From assembly GCA_933228675.1 (NCBI GenBank), contig OW121740.1:79776899-79840898 (forward strand): a DNA stretch of 64,000 nucleotides, read 5' to 3'. The notes beneath the pieces are model-generated. The model did not search any database. It had not been told where the DNA came from and saw only the letters and a program-made list of their open reading frames with translations. Every line of letters begins with the position of its first letter. Within the stretch, counting starts at the first letter, position 1. Position numbers and translations under genes: made by a program. Source of the stretch: Stomorhina lunata (lineage: Eukaryota; Arthropoda; Insecta; Diptera; Rhiniidae). This document shows positions 55,220-64,000 of this stretch, in pieces.

Positions 55220-55704
55220 ATTTTAGTTAAAAATATAATTTTTTTTGGCACAAGGAAGTCTTTATGACCTATTTTTCAAATTATATTGGTGTGTTCACAA
55301 AAGTTGTTAAGCTTTACTGTGGCTACAATTTTCCTAAATATAGTGTAGGAATAATCAGGATTTTCAAGAAGTTATCATCAAAAAATCAAAAACAAAAAAA
55401 AATTTCTTTAACTGTTTTAAAAAAACTTTAAGATAAAATACATTTTTATCATAAAATTTTAGCAAGAAATATTCGTCATACTCTTGGCTACATTTTTGCC
55501 GAACATAATTAAGCGATATTTTTAAGAGATTTTTGGCTATTTGGTAAAAACTGATGACACCTTTTTTAGGCATCATGCTAATATTGGGAAACTTTGGAGG
55601 CTCATAAAAATAAAACGGTCACTAACCTGGACAAACTGAGTATAGGGTTTTAGTACAATTTGATCGTAGAATAGGACCCATATAGTCACGACCTTGCACT
55701 TTTC
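55220..55704 (-). repeat. Large inverted repeat, right arm
   Basis: Reverse complement of the left arm, with a ~620-bp non-palindromic spacer between the arms (54601-55219). The structure resembles a foldback element or an inverted pair of one non-coding repeat. Confidence 0.8.
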
Positions 55705-55885
55705 AAAAAATGTTCATTTGTTGTGTATTGTTATTAAGAAATATAATCTTGATTCTGATCTCTTGGGTTTCTGGTCTCTCTGGCGATATCTCTATTGTAA
55801 TGAGTTACATCAGAACAGTACTGAGGTGTATTTAATGTAAGTTCTGAAAGATTACCTACAACTTGATATAATAATACTTTTATAT

Positions 55886-56148
55886 TGTTACGTTTTTCCT
55901 TTAAAAACTTGAAAGGAATTATTTTTGCAAACAACCGAAAACAAAATTAAAACACTATGTAGTTTTACAAAGTTATATTTTTATTTTACTTTAGATTTAA
56001 TCACTTTAAACTCACTTTCACAAAAACTTGACAAAACTGCTTTACAAATATTCTAAGTCACACTGTTCTCTTATACGCGTCTCAATTAAAACTGTTCCAC
56101 GATATCAGCTCGTCAGTCTTTTATAGTAGAGAAGAGGGTTTCCAATTT
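55886..56148 (-). repeat. Partial 3' LTR of gypsy copy 2
   Basis: Matches the last ~260 bp of the LTR (element strand: from CTTCTCTACTATAAAAGAC to AAAAACGTAACA). The LTR start is missing through a deletion into integrase. Confidence 0.85.
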
Positions 56149-56882
56149 TTTGCCTTGATCTGAGTGTAGCTCTAGTGGAACTCTATAGCGGCATATCCAG
56201 TTGTTTAAAAATCACGGTTTTAGCTTCTTGATTAGGTACTGCATACACCTCCAGCCTTTTGGTAAAATAGTTCATCACCACCAACACATAACGATTACTA
56301 GCCTCGTTTACAGGAAAAGGTCCTGCCACATCCATAGCTATCCGCTCAAAAGAGGCACCAGAATTAACTGTTGTAGCTGGCCACGACTTCTACGGACTGG
56401 ACCCTTGGCGGCGATACAGTTTGGACAATCAGCTACATGCTGAGGACAATCGACCCAATAGAACCGCTGGTTTAGTTTTTCTAGAGTCTTTGTTACACCT
56501 AGGTGACCTTAAAGGATAGCACAACGACAAAATTTTGTACTGTCTTTCAATAGTCGCTCTCCCAAGTCCATAATCTTTAGACTATCCCAAAGGGCCCAAT
56601 ATGACTTCATCAGCGGACTTTCCGGAGATATCTCGTTACGGTATGACCTCCTGGCTTCTTCTTTGGCTTGCATTATTTTCCCCAGTACAGGATCGTTCCT
56701 CTGCACGGCCTACCAATTTTCACTGGATTTACGTGCATTAGCCACATATCAATAACACACTCTTTGGCTTCGGTCTTGGTGCAATGCTTGCACTCTTCAC
56801 TGCAAGGACGTCTGGAAAGGGCATCAGCATTCCCATGATTTTGGTCTTTCCTGTGCTCAATTGTGAAATCGTAGCTCTATAG
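56149..56882 (-). pseudogene. Integrase of gypsy copy 2, N-terminal part
   Basis: The linker VQRNDPVLGKIMQAKEE lies at about 56710-56650. Further nucleotide matches to 26620-27270 run down to the second catalytic region (LHSDQGK, near 56155). The rest of integrase is lost in the deletion to the 3' LTR. Several frameshifts; the Trp-to-stop change of copy 1 is not shared here. Confidence 0.82.
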
Positions 56883-57268
56883 CAGGGGTACTCAACGGGA
56901 GAACATCTTAAAATACTTATGTGTTTGTGGTTTTACATGTGTTAGTGTAAAAATAACCTTATGCAGCGTTACCGATGATATGTAAATCGAACAAAAAATG
57001 CGTTAAAAGTAAAACAATGATATGAATACTCAGAAATTTTAGCATTGGCAATGCAGGCTGAATAATTTCATGTGTGTTTGTTGTTGTATTTAAGAAATCT
57101 GAGCGACATCAACCTCCTTCGTTGAAAGCAGCAAAGAGACTAAGTAAAATACTATTGTTTTCCTTTCTCACTTATTGAAATTTGATTACAGTTCGTGTTA
57201 TGTCTGTGAATATATGTTAAAAAGCCGATTAGTACTCGGCTCCTGAGTGCAAAGGCTGAGTAAGGCTG
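56883..57268. mobile_element. hAT-like MITE (386 bp) nested in gypsy copy 2
   Basis: Flanked by a perfect 8-bp duplication CTCTATAG (56875-56882, 57269-57276), the hAT hallmark. The ends are imperfect inverted repeats: CAGGGGTACTCAAC at the left and CAGCCTTACTCAGC (complement of the right end). No coding capacity. The gypsy RNase H sequence resumes in register on the other side (YDFTIEHR). Confidence 0.85.
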
Positions 57269-57276
57269 CTCTATAG

Positions 57277-57703
57277 TCATTCGATCCATTGTGCAAGCTG
57301 GCCTTCTGGTTGTTTAAACTGCAAAAGCCACCTGAGTGCGGAATGGTCGATCCTTAGATGAAACTCCTGATCATACAAGTACATATGGTAGTGCTTCACA
57401 CATTCTACTACCGCCCGCAGCTCACGTCTTCTTACACAGTTGTTCCTTTCGGGCTTTGGAAGAGTTCGTTCGACTGTAGTAGCCAATCACTCGTTCTATT
57501 CCATTCACCTCTTGTGAGAGCACTACCCCAATTCCGCACGCGCTTTCATCGGTGTCGAGCACGAATTTCTCTCCGTCCACAGGATACGCCAATGTTGGCG
57601 CCGATAAAAGTAATGTTTTTAACCTCTTAAACGCTTGCTCCTGCTCTGTACCCCAATAGAATGATCGAGGCTTCTTGGTAAGCTTATGCAAACTTGCGGT
57701 CAC
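57277..57703 (-). pseudogene. RNase H of gypsy copy 2
   Basis: Two overlapping frames hold the domain: TEQEQAFKRLKTLLLSAPTL and LDTDESACGIGVVLSQ in the first, RRRELRAVVECVKHYHMYLY and LRIDHSALRWLLQFK in the second. A frameshift near 57440-57470 separates them. The sequence is interrupted after QLAQWIE by stops and then the nested MITE. Confidence 0.85.
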
Positions 57704-58248
57704 ACTTGCAAAATTCGGAACAAATCGCCCGTAGTAAGTGCATAGCCTCAGGAAGCTGCGTAACTCGTTTAGAATTGTTGGTTGTGGCCAGTCTTTGACA
57801 ACACGAAGTTACCAAGTGTCCCAAGTATTTTACTTCTTTCCGGAACAGCTCACATTTCTTGGCACTTAAGGTGAGACCAGCCTCCGCTATCCGTTTCAGG
57901 ACTTCCTCCAGATTCTTCAAATGTTTATCAAAGGTTTTTCACATGACAACGATGTCGTCCAGGTACACCAAACAAGTTTTCCACTGAAGTCCTTTCAATA
58001 GCGGGGGCGTAGCAGAGCCCAAATGAGATCTCCACCTACCAGTAACCGCTTTGAAGATCCGGCGTAGAAAACAATTTCGTTCCACCTAAGGTGTCCAGGG
58101 TGTCATCGATTCTTGGTATGGGGTAAAGGTTTTCACGCACGAAATCGGGCCTAATAATTGACTGAGACGCCCCTGTGTCTGTGGTAAAAACATGCCTTTG
58201 GACGTTGATGTATTCCCGAGCTGTGAAGTTGCTGTTTTTCTGTTGCAT
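57684..58248 (-). pseudogene. Protease-reverse transcriptase remnants of gypsy copy 2
   Basis: The first frame (58248-58036) has a protease site FTTDTGASQSII joined within a few residues to the reverse transcriptase segment YPIPRIDDTLDTLGGTKLFS..DLQSGYW. Most of the protease and the start of the polymerase are therefore deleted. A separate frame (57920-57684) has the thumb region LSAKKCELFRKEVKYLGHLV. The catalytic DD box is not in an open frame, although nucleotide remnants near 57950-57965 suggest it once was. Confidence 0.82.
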
Positions 58249-58330
58249 AACTGATATGGAGATTATGGGAAACTAATTGTGGGAACTAACTCATGCCCCG
58301 CGGAGCTGGGGCTAACAATTGTTCTTGGAA

Positions 58331-59225
58331 TTATTGTAGCTCCACCTGTTGGCTGCCTTCGGATGAAGATACAGATCTCGATTGTCTTTTCGGTGGCCCG
58401 CAATTTTGCTGGAAATTACCTTCTTTACCGCAGTTGTAACACTTAGATTTTGGTTTGCCCAATTTTTCATCTAGTACTCGATTCGTTTTCTCTATCAGTT
58501 GCTCAATACTGCTTTGGCTGCTACCAACTACGTCGACACCTACCAACCTGCACATTTATGGCTTAGCTATGATTTTTGCTGTTTTCTGGGCCAGTGCGAA
58601 TGACACAGTTTTAGCAAAGGTTGATTTTCGAGTGGCACATACCGCAAATTTAATATCTGGATCTCGTATATCATTCACAAATGCTTCAATCTTGAACTGG
58701 TTCAAGAAAGTCTGATTTTCGCAAGGAAAAATTTGCTCCACCAAACGTTCAATGTCCAAGGCAAAGTTCTGTAAGGTTTCGTTCGGTTTCTGGACTTTGT
58801 CGCGAAGTTCCAAACGGTAAATTTCCTTTTTGTGTTCGCCACCGTACTTACACTGAAGGGCAGACATGATGTCATTAAAATTCTTTCTGCTGCTTAAGAG
58901 CACACTTTCTTGAACTTCTGCTGCATTGCCAACATTAGCTCTGTAGATTCCTCACGGCGACTGTTTCAAACTGGAACTTGAAGACATTTTACGGTAGACT
59001 GCCATCAAAACTGGGTGTTTTTGTTTTACTGGATGTTTCCCAAACAATTCGCACTGGAGCCCTCTGCTGTTTATGCAATTAACTTCATTCTCTAAGCAGC
59101 CAGTTTTTTTTTTTTTTGTCAAATTTCTCAATCTCGATCTCAACGCTATCGATGTGATTGGCACGTTCATCTTTCCCAACTATTTCTTGAGTTGATCCAA
59201 TCTTAGATTATCGAGTATGGTGATA
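58331..59225 (-). pseudogene. SAP-gag of gypsy copy 2, degraded
   Basis: The start region is recognisable near 59225-59150 (LDQLKK then LGKMNVP of the SAP domain) but is broken by stops and a deletion of most of the coiled coil. The Gag domain is open at 58903-58556 (LSSRKNFNDIMSALQCKYGG, KPNETLQNFALDIERL). The CCHC knuckle CYNCGKEGNFQQNC is in the next piece (58555-58331), with the knuckle His replaced by Asn. Codon-level matches with copy 1 confirm the family. Confidence 0.85.
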
Positions 59226-59253
59226 CTTTTGCAATTCCACTTCTGACACTCGT

Positions 59254-59840
59254 TGTTGCGTTTTTCCTTTAAAAACGTGAAAGGAAATCTTTTTGCAAAT
59301 AACCGAAAACAAAATTAAAAGACTTTAGTTTTACAAAGTTATATTTTTATATTGTAAACAATTATTGTAAACAAACTTCACAAAACTGCTTTACAAATAT
59401 TCTTAGTCACACTGTTCTCTTATACGCGTCTCAATTGAAACTGTTCCAAGATATCAGTTCGTCAGCCTTTTATAGTAGAGAAGAGAATTTCTAGTATTTT
59501 CGGCAGATGTAAACAAGGAGCTGCTGTAGTCGATTACACTAACAATGCAGCTTACGATTGTTAATGCCTGTTCTGATACATTCTCACATGATCAAGAACA
59601 CACTCACACATACGTTTTACAAATGGATTATCTAAAGTTAATAGCAACAGAGAGAGAATGTAGGTAAAAGAGAAAACTGTTGCTATACTCTTTCCATAAA
59701 ATAACGGAAACATGTTGCTCTGCTTATAGACATAAACAGAACAATAGCACCAACAGAAACATCTAGAAAACGAGGGGAAGAATTAGTGAAGAAGTAGTGA
59801 ACTTTGCACAATGGGGCGGTTAACTTTTAAATTCGTGACA
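59254..59840 (-). repeat. 5' LTR of gypsy copy 2
   Basis: 587 bp with TG...CA ends. A likely TATA box, TACTATAAAAGGC, lies near 59470-59485 on the element strand, about 380 bp into the LTR. It is the only full-length LTR of this family in the window. Confidence 0.88.
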
Positions 59841-59844
59841 ATAT

Positions 59845-60838
59845 CATACATATAATTGTTTCACAATGTTCGAATGTCAGAACATAAATTCATGTCAGTA
59901 AAGGGAATACTGACATGAAATTATATATCATGTTTAAGAACTTGTCAAAACACCAGACTCAATGTTCCGAAAATTGCCTCATTTTAGAAAAATTCCCTAC
60001 GCACCATAATCTACAGCTTTGTAAAACTCCAATAAAGTACACCGACATGAATTATATATCAGATTTTAAGACGTACTCCCACAATACACTATTAAATTTT
60101 AATAAAATCGGTGCATAAACACCTGAGATATTGCGAAATAAATAAAATAAAGTTTTCTCAAAAATGGTATATTCCGCAATTTGCAATACATCGATTTTAC
60201 TGATTTAGACATATCTTAAGTTTTTATAGACCAATATTCATGAAATTTAATAGCGTCCTTCGCAAAAGAATTTCCTAAAGTCTGATATATAATTTATGTG
60301 GGCCTATCGTCTTGGAAGATTGGTTTTCTTATTTATTTAATGGATTTTTTAAAGAAATGAGCACTTTCGGAAATTTGGGGAACATCAAATGTAGTGTTTT
60401 GGCGATATTTTAGGTGTTTATGGACCAATTTTGATTAAATTTCGCAGGAGGATAAAATGCCGATTTATAATTTATGAATCCTAGTCCTTTAGGAGTATGT
60501 TTTTTTTCACATTTTGAAATGTGTTTTTCAATGAAAAGTTTTAAATGTCACACATTCATTTTGGTATTTTTGCGATATCTGAGGTGTTTTTTGACCCATT
60601 TTGATGAAATTTAATAGCGTTCTGTGTAAGAAAATTTGATATACAACTTATGTCGGTACACTCCCTAGCAGCTTCACAAACTTGATTTCTACAGACAGTG
60701 GACAGACCGACAGACAGACGGACATCGCTTAATCGATTCTCCTGCCGATTCTGAGTCTATCGGTAAAAATTTTGTTGGGTCTGTGACAAATAATGAAAAT
60801 ATTATAAACTGAATGACAAACTTGTAATACCCTTTCAC
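59845..60838. mobile_element. Hairpin-ended element, copy F (partial)
   Basis: It has the family motif (TTTAATAAAATCGGTGCATAAACACCTGAGATAT and variants, several times), GACAGACAGACGGACATCG, CGATTCTGAGTCTATCGG and an AACTGAATGACAAACTTG right end with half of the terminal hairpin (TACCCTTTCACT). The outer half of the hairpin is missing at 60838. The gypsy copy 2 insertion lies at or inside its left end. Confidence 0.65.
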
Positions 60839-62825
60839 TAGAGTGTCCCAGAAACAGTGAAAGTCGTTGTATCAAAAGACGTATCCGCCAAATTTGTTAG
60901 ATTTGACATCAATAATCCGAATACAAAGTTTCATTCAGATCAGATATCGGGAAAGCAGGCCGACTTGACACCAAAGTTTGGACATCTCAGTTATATGGGA
61001 AAACAGGGGTTTCTTTAGATTTCATTAAAATGTTTCTACTTAAAATATATTTTTAAATACATTTTATACAGCATCCTACAGATAACAAAATGAGGTTTCC
61101 AACGAGATATAAGGCATTAATATCGGTTGAAAGGTTTTCTAATTATTAAGGGTTTCCCAAAATATTTTAAGTCCTTGAAGAAGCTCCTGAATATATACAA
61201 TACAATTTTTTTTAGTTATAATAAATTTTAAAAAGTTTGACTGGTTTTACTTTTCTGAGACCTTAAGATATTCAATTATCCATTTTCGTTGAAATGGGCT
61301 AACGTTAAGCCACTTTTGCATAGGACGAAAAAAACTATTTTTTTTTCATACCGTTTTCAAAACTCCTTTTTTGGTTTTTTCAATACTTTGTTAAACGAAA
61401 AAAGTAAAAAAAATTTCAGAGTGTTAGTAAAACACCCTCCAGATTAGCACAAAAGAAGAATTAAATCGATATCTCTCTAACGGGTTAGCCGTACCTGCGA
61501 CTTAAAGTCAAAGGATTTGGAAAATAACTAAATTTTTCACCAAAGTTACAAAAAAAAACACGCGAATTGTTATATATTAGTAGTTTTTTTAAACAGCACT
61601 ATAATTATTATTGTTTGGATGGGTGGAAATATATATGTGAACTTTGGTTGAAACCGGATGTCATTAAGCCTATTATTACCAGGGTCGAAAGTTAAATTTT
61701 TAAAATATTCAATTTTTTTCAAAAAAGGTACTAAAATTTACATGTTTTTATTATTATATTTGAATAAAAATTCCACAAATCGTTCAAAAAGGCCTTTAGT
61801 TCAATGGTCGCCAGCTCGAACTCAATTGAGCCTTTTAAAACATTGGTCGCACAGTGGTTTACGGACGCTTTTTTTTGGAAATAATTCTGTAACTTGAACG
61901 ACTGGAGATATTTGAATGAAATTTGGCATGGTGATAGTCAAGGAGTATTCGAGTTGGTTTTCAAAAGCACTGGCCCATGAGGGGTCGGGAGAGTGATTGA
62001 TGGACCTTCAAAGTTGGTCACCTCGGGTGTTCGACTTTTTTAAAAATTCGCCAAAAATCCATTTATGAATGGCTTGAAAAGAAATTTTAAACTTAAGTTC
62101 TCCTTCAGAAGGTCTACAAAAAATACGCTTACATGTGTAGGTTATCTCCTTTGGGTTTCGAGATATTTGGATAAAAAGGAATTTTTAAGTTGATTTTTAA
62201 CCTATTTTTAAGCTTTTTTTGATCTGGTGGACGCATCTGAAGATCAAAATTTTTTTAAGAATATTCGTAAAAATTGTTACAAAAATCTAAATAATTTTAA
62301 ACTATAAGAGATAAGGTAGTAAAGTAAGCATGTTTTTTTCTTAATTTCTTTAAGAAGTTTTCGAAAACGTAAAAATCTTTTAGATCGGACCCAATTGAGG
62401 AAAGTTATACGCCCCCAAATGTTTTATATACCCGAGGTAGGCAACTTTGGCCCACAGTAGAGCCCACTGTGCTACCGACAAATACGTTCTTAAACATTGA
62501 TCTAAAAGCCTCACACCTCTTCTATTGACGTTCCAAATTTTGTCAAAATCCGTCTAGTAGCTTAGAAATTGCAGAGTTAATACCACTGTGCACCATTAAC
62601 TTTATTTGCACACATTACTCTCCAATACTCCAATATTTAGCTTAAAAATGCTATGGGAGGCAAAGTTTTCAGAGCTTTTAAAGGCTATGTATTAAAGCTT
62701 GATACACGTGTTTAGTATCATTGGATCGGGAAAGTCTAGGAGATGAACACCAATTAAAAATCGTTTTTAAGTGAGTTAATATTTTTACACTTTGTATCGT
62801 AAAACAAAAAAATGTCTACTTTTAG
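60839..62825. other. Unrecognised non-coding repeat-like DNA
   Basis: Only short frames. Phrases such as AGAGTGTCCCAGAAACAG and GGAGATATTTGAATGAAATTTGGCATGG recall interior sequence of non-autonomous insect repeats, but I found no termini or second copy here. Confidence 0.45.
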
Positions 62826-63125
62826 AAGGAAAATAATTTCAATTTTTGATATTTTGTAGAAATGACATAGATGAAGATATCACAATGAAAATTTGTAGTC
62901 ATGTAGACCAATAAGATCTAAAAGCAATAGACTAAAAAAAATCCCAATTTTAACTAAAGAATTCCCCAATTCTCAACTCGGGAAAAAAGGGTTTCAAAAA
63001 ATGAGTTTTTTTACAAAAATGGCAACACTGACTCTATTTGCAGCTCGTTTCAGAAAAAATTTTTCCAATCAATAACAGATATATTAGAAAATATGGACAT
63101 TATTATTTTTTTCAAATCGGTGCTT
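62826..63125. repeat. Repeat R1, uninterrupted copy
   Basis: Matches 6526-6615 plus 9974-10200 as one continuous stretch, with AGACCAATAAGATCTAAAAGC intact across the copia insertion point. Confidence 0.85.
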
Positions 63126-64000
63126 TGCCTTTTGAGAAATTTTTATTTAAACCAAAATTTTTTTTTACAAATTGGCATTTTTGGAGAGGGCATGTGCGAG
63201 GACCAAAAGTCCAATTAGCAAGAAATTTGTTTTATACGCATTCTCATTATGTTTTCTTTTAAAAACTTTAAAAATATTTTTATGTTTCTTAAGAAAATAT
63301 TTTTTTATTAGTGAAAAATTTTATTAGGGAAAAACTCAAAAAAAGCGAAATTTTTTTTAAGTTGAATATTTTTAACTTTTAAACGAAAGAAGATATCTAT
63401 AACTAACTTGCACAAAAATTATTTAGAATTTTGCCTTTTGAGAAATTTTTATTTAAACTAAAATTTTTTTTTACAAATTGGCATTTTTTGGAGAGGTCAT
63501 ATGCGAGGACCAAAAGTCCAATTAGCAAGAAATTTGTTTTATACGCATTCTCATTATGTTTTCTTTTAAAAACTTTAAAAATATTTTTATGTTTCTTAAG
63601 AAAATATTTTTTTATTAGTGAAAAAATATAGCTATCTTTTAGGGAAAAACTCAAAAAAGCGAAATTTTTTTTAAGTTTCAACTTTGAATATTTTTAACTT
63701 TTAAACGAAAGAAGATATCTATAACTAACTTGCACAAAAATTATTTAGAATTTTGTTTTTATTTAAACCAAAATTTTTTTTACAAATTCGCATTTTTTGG
63801 AGAGAGCATGTGCGAGTACCAAAAGTCCAATTAGCAAGTTTTATACGCATTCTCATTATGTTTTCTTTTAAAAACTTTTAAAATATTTTTATGTTTCTTA
63901 AGAAAATATTTTTTATTAGTGAAAAAATATAGCTATCTTTTAGGGAAAAACTAAAAAAAAAGCGAAATTTTTTTTAAGTTTCAACTTTGAATATTTTTAT
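63126..64000. repeat. Tandem array, ~310-bp unit, cut by the window end
   Basis: Three units start at about 63126, 63432 and 63751. Each runs through TTATTTAAACCAAAATTTTT, GGAGAGNNCATGTGCGAG, CCAAAAGTCCAATTAGCAAG, TTTTATACGCATTCTCATTA and GAAAGAAGATATCTATAACT. Differences are mainly small indels. The third unit is incomplete at the window edge, so array length is unknown. Confidence 0.88.

Larger units (their letters stand above)
55886..59840 (-). mobile_element. Ty3/gypsy retrotransposon with SAP-domain gag, defective copy 2
   Basis: Same family as 25033-29062. The 5' LTR is 59254-59840 (587 bp, TGTCACGAATTT...AAAAACGCAACA on the element strand), and a partial 3' LTR lies at 55886-56148. 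The 4-bp target duplication ATAT is present (55882-55885, 59841-59844). It keeps pieces of gag, protease, reverse transcriptase, RNase H and integrase, all with frameshifts and internal deletions, plus a nested hAT-like MITE (56883-57268). A deletion joins integrase directly to the middle of the 3' LTR at about 56148. Confidence 0.9.

Noticed and set aside
55008..55226. 72-codon plus-strand frame in the spacer of the inverted repeat
   Set aside because: Low-complexity Lys/Ser-rich sequence without a domain, at the length expected by chance in AT-rich DNA.
61658..61897. 79-codon plus-strand frame
   Set aside because: No recognisable domain, lies in repeat-like non-coding DNA, and has no supporting start context or partner copy.
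63038..63681. Frames repeated in the terminal tandem array
   Set aside because: They recur only because the 310-bp unit recurs, and they shift frame between units through small indels.

Overview
The window looks like repeat-rich, AT-rich intergenic or heterochromatic DNA from a higher dipteran, most plausibly a calyptrate fly (blow fly, house fly or relative). The inference rests on the mix of transposon families: Ty1/copia with the initiator-Met half-tRNA primer site, an env-bearing errantivirus with a Ser-tRNA primer site, an Osvaldo/Ulysses-like gypsy element with very long LTRs, Tc1, hAT, Helitrons, and hairpin-ended (GTCY)n elements resembling the dipteran DINE-1/mini-me group. No host protein-coding gene, rRNA, functional tRNA or CRISPR array was found. 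Nearly all recognisable coding sequence belongs to mobile elements.

Layout. 1-2.3 kb: hairpin-ended element with a (GTCY)n microsatellite. 2.3-6.5 kb: unrecognised AT-rich DNA with a tRNA-like SINE head at 3.13 kb and a (TA)n tract. 6.6-10.0 kb: complete but internally deleted copia element (minus strand) with 177-bp LTRs and TSD ATAAG, inserted in a repeat whose uninterrupted paralogue is at 62.8-63.2 kb. 10.4-12.5 kb: decayed element with inverted termini and a Myb/SANT-like gene. 14.9-17.8 kb: Helitron-like element with ~140-bp internal repeats and a nested hairpin element. 18-22.5 kb: two more hairpin elements. 23.4-29.1 kb: second Helitron-like element (inverted), split by a SAP-domain Ty3/gypsy element at 25.0-29.1 kb whose 3' LTR carries a hAT fragment.

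29.2-48.9 kb: errantivirus on the minus strand (gag, protease, pol, env; LTRs differ at 2 of 381 positions), with a 12.4-kb long-LTR gypsy element on the plus strand inserted in its leader at 35.9-48.4 kb. The inner element has an intact pol frame and a 1547-bp tandem duplication of the gag/pol junction. 50.9-51.6 kb: complete small hairpin element. 51.7-53.3 kb: two Tc1 transposase fragments head to head, followed by (TA)n. 54.1-55.7 kb: large inverted repeat. 55.9-59.8 kb: second, minus-strand copy of the SAP-gag gypsy family, decayed, with a 386-bp hAT-like MITE nested in it. 59.8-60.8 kb: remains of a hairpin element. 60.8-62.8 kb: unrecognised. 62.8 kb to the end: a repeat running into a ~310-bp tandem array cut by the window edge.

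The window is mainly a record of nested insertion. Target-site duplications, two internal empty-site comparisons and LTR divergence give a relative order of events. The freshest insertions are the errantivirus and the long-LTR element inside it. I found no convincing novel defence, signalling or biosynthetic system; the notable items are retroelement architectures.
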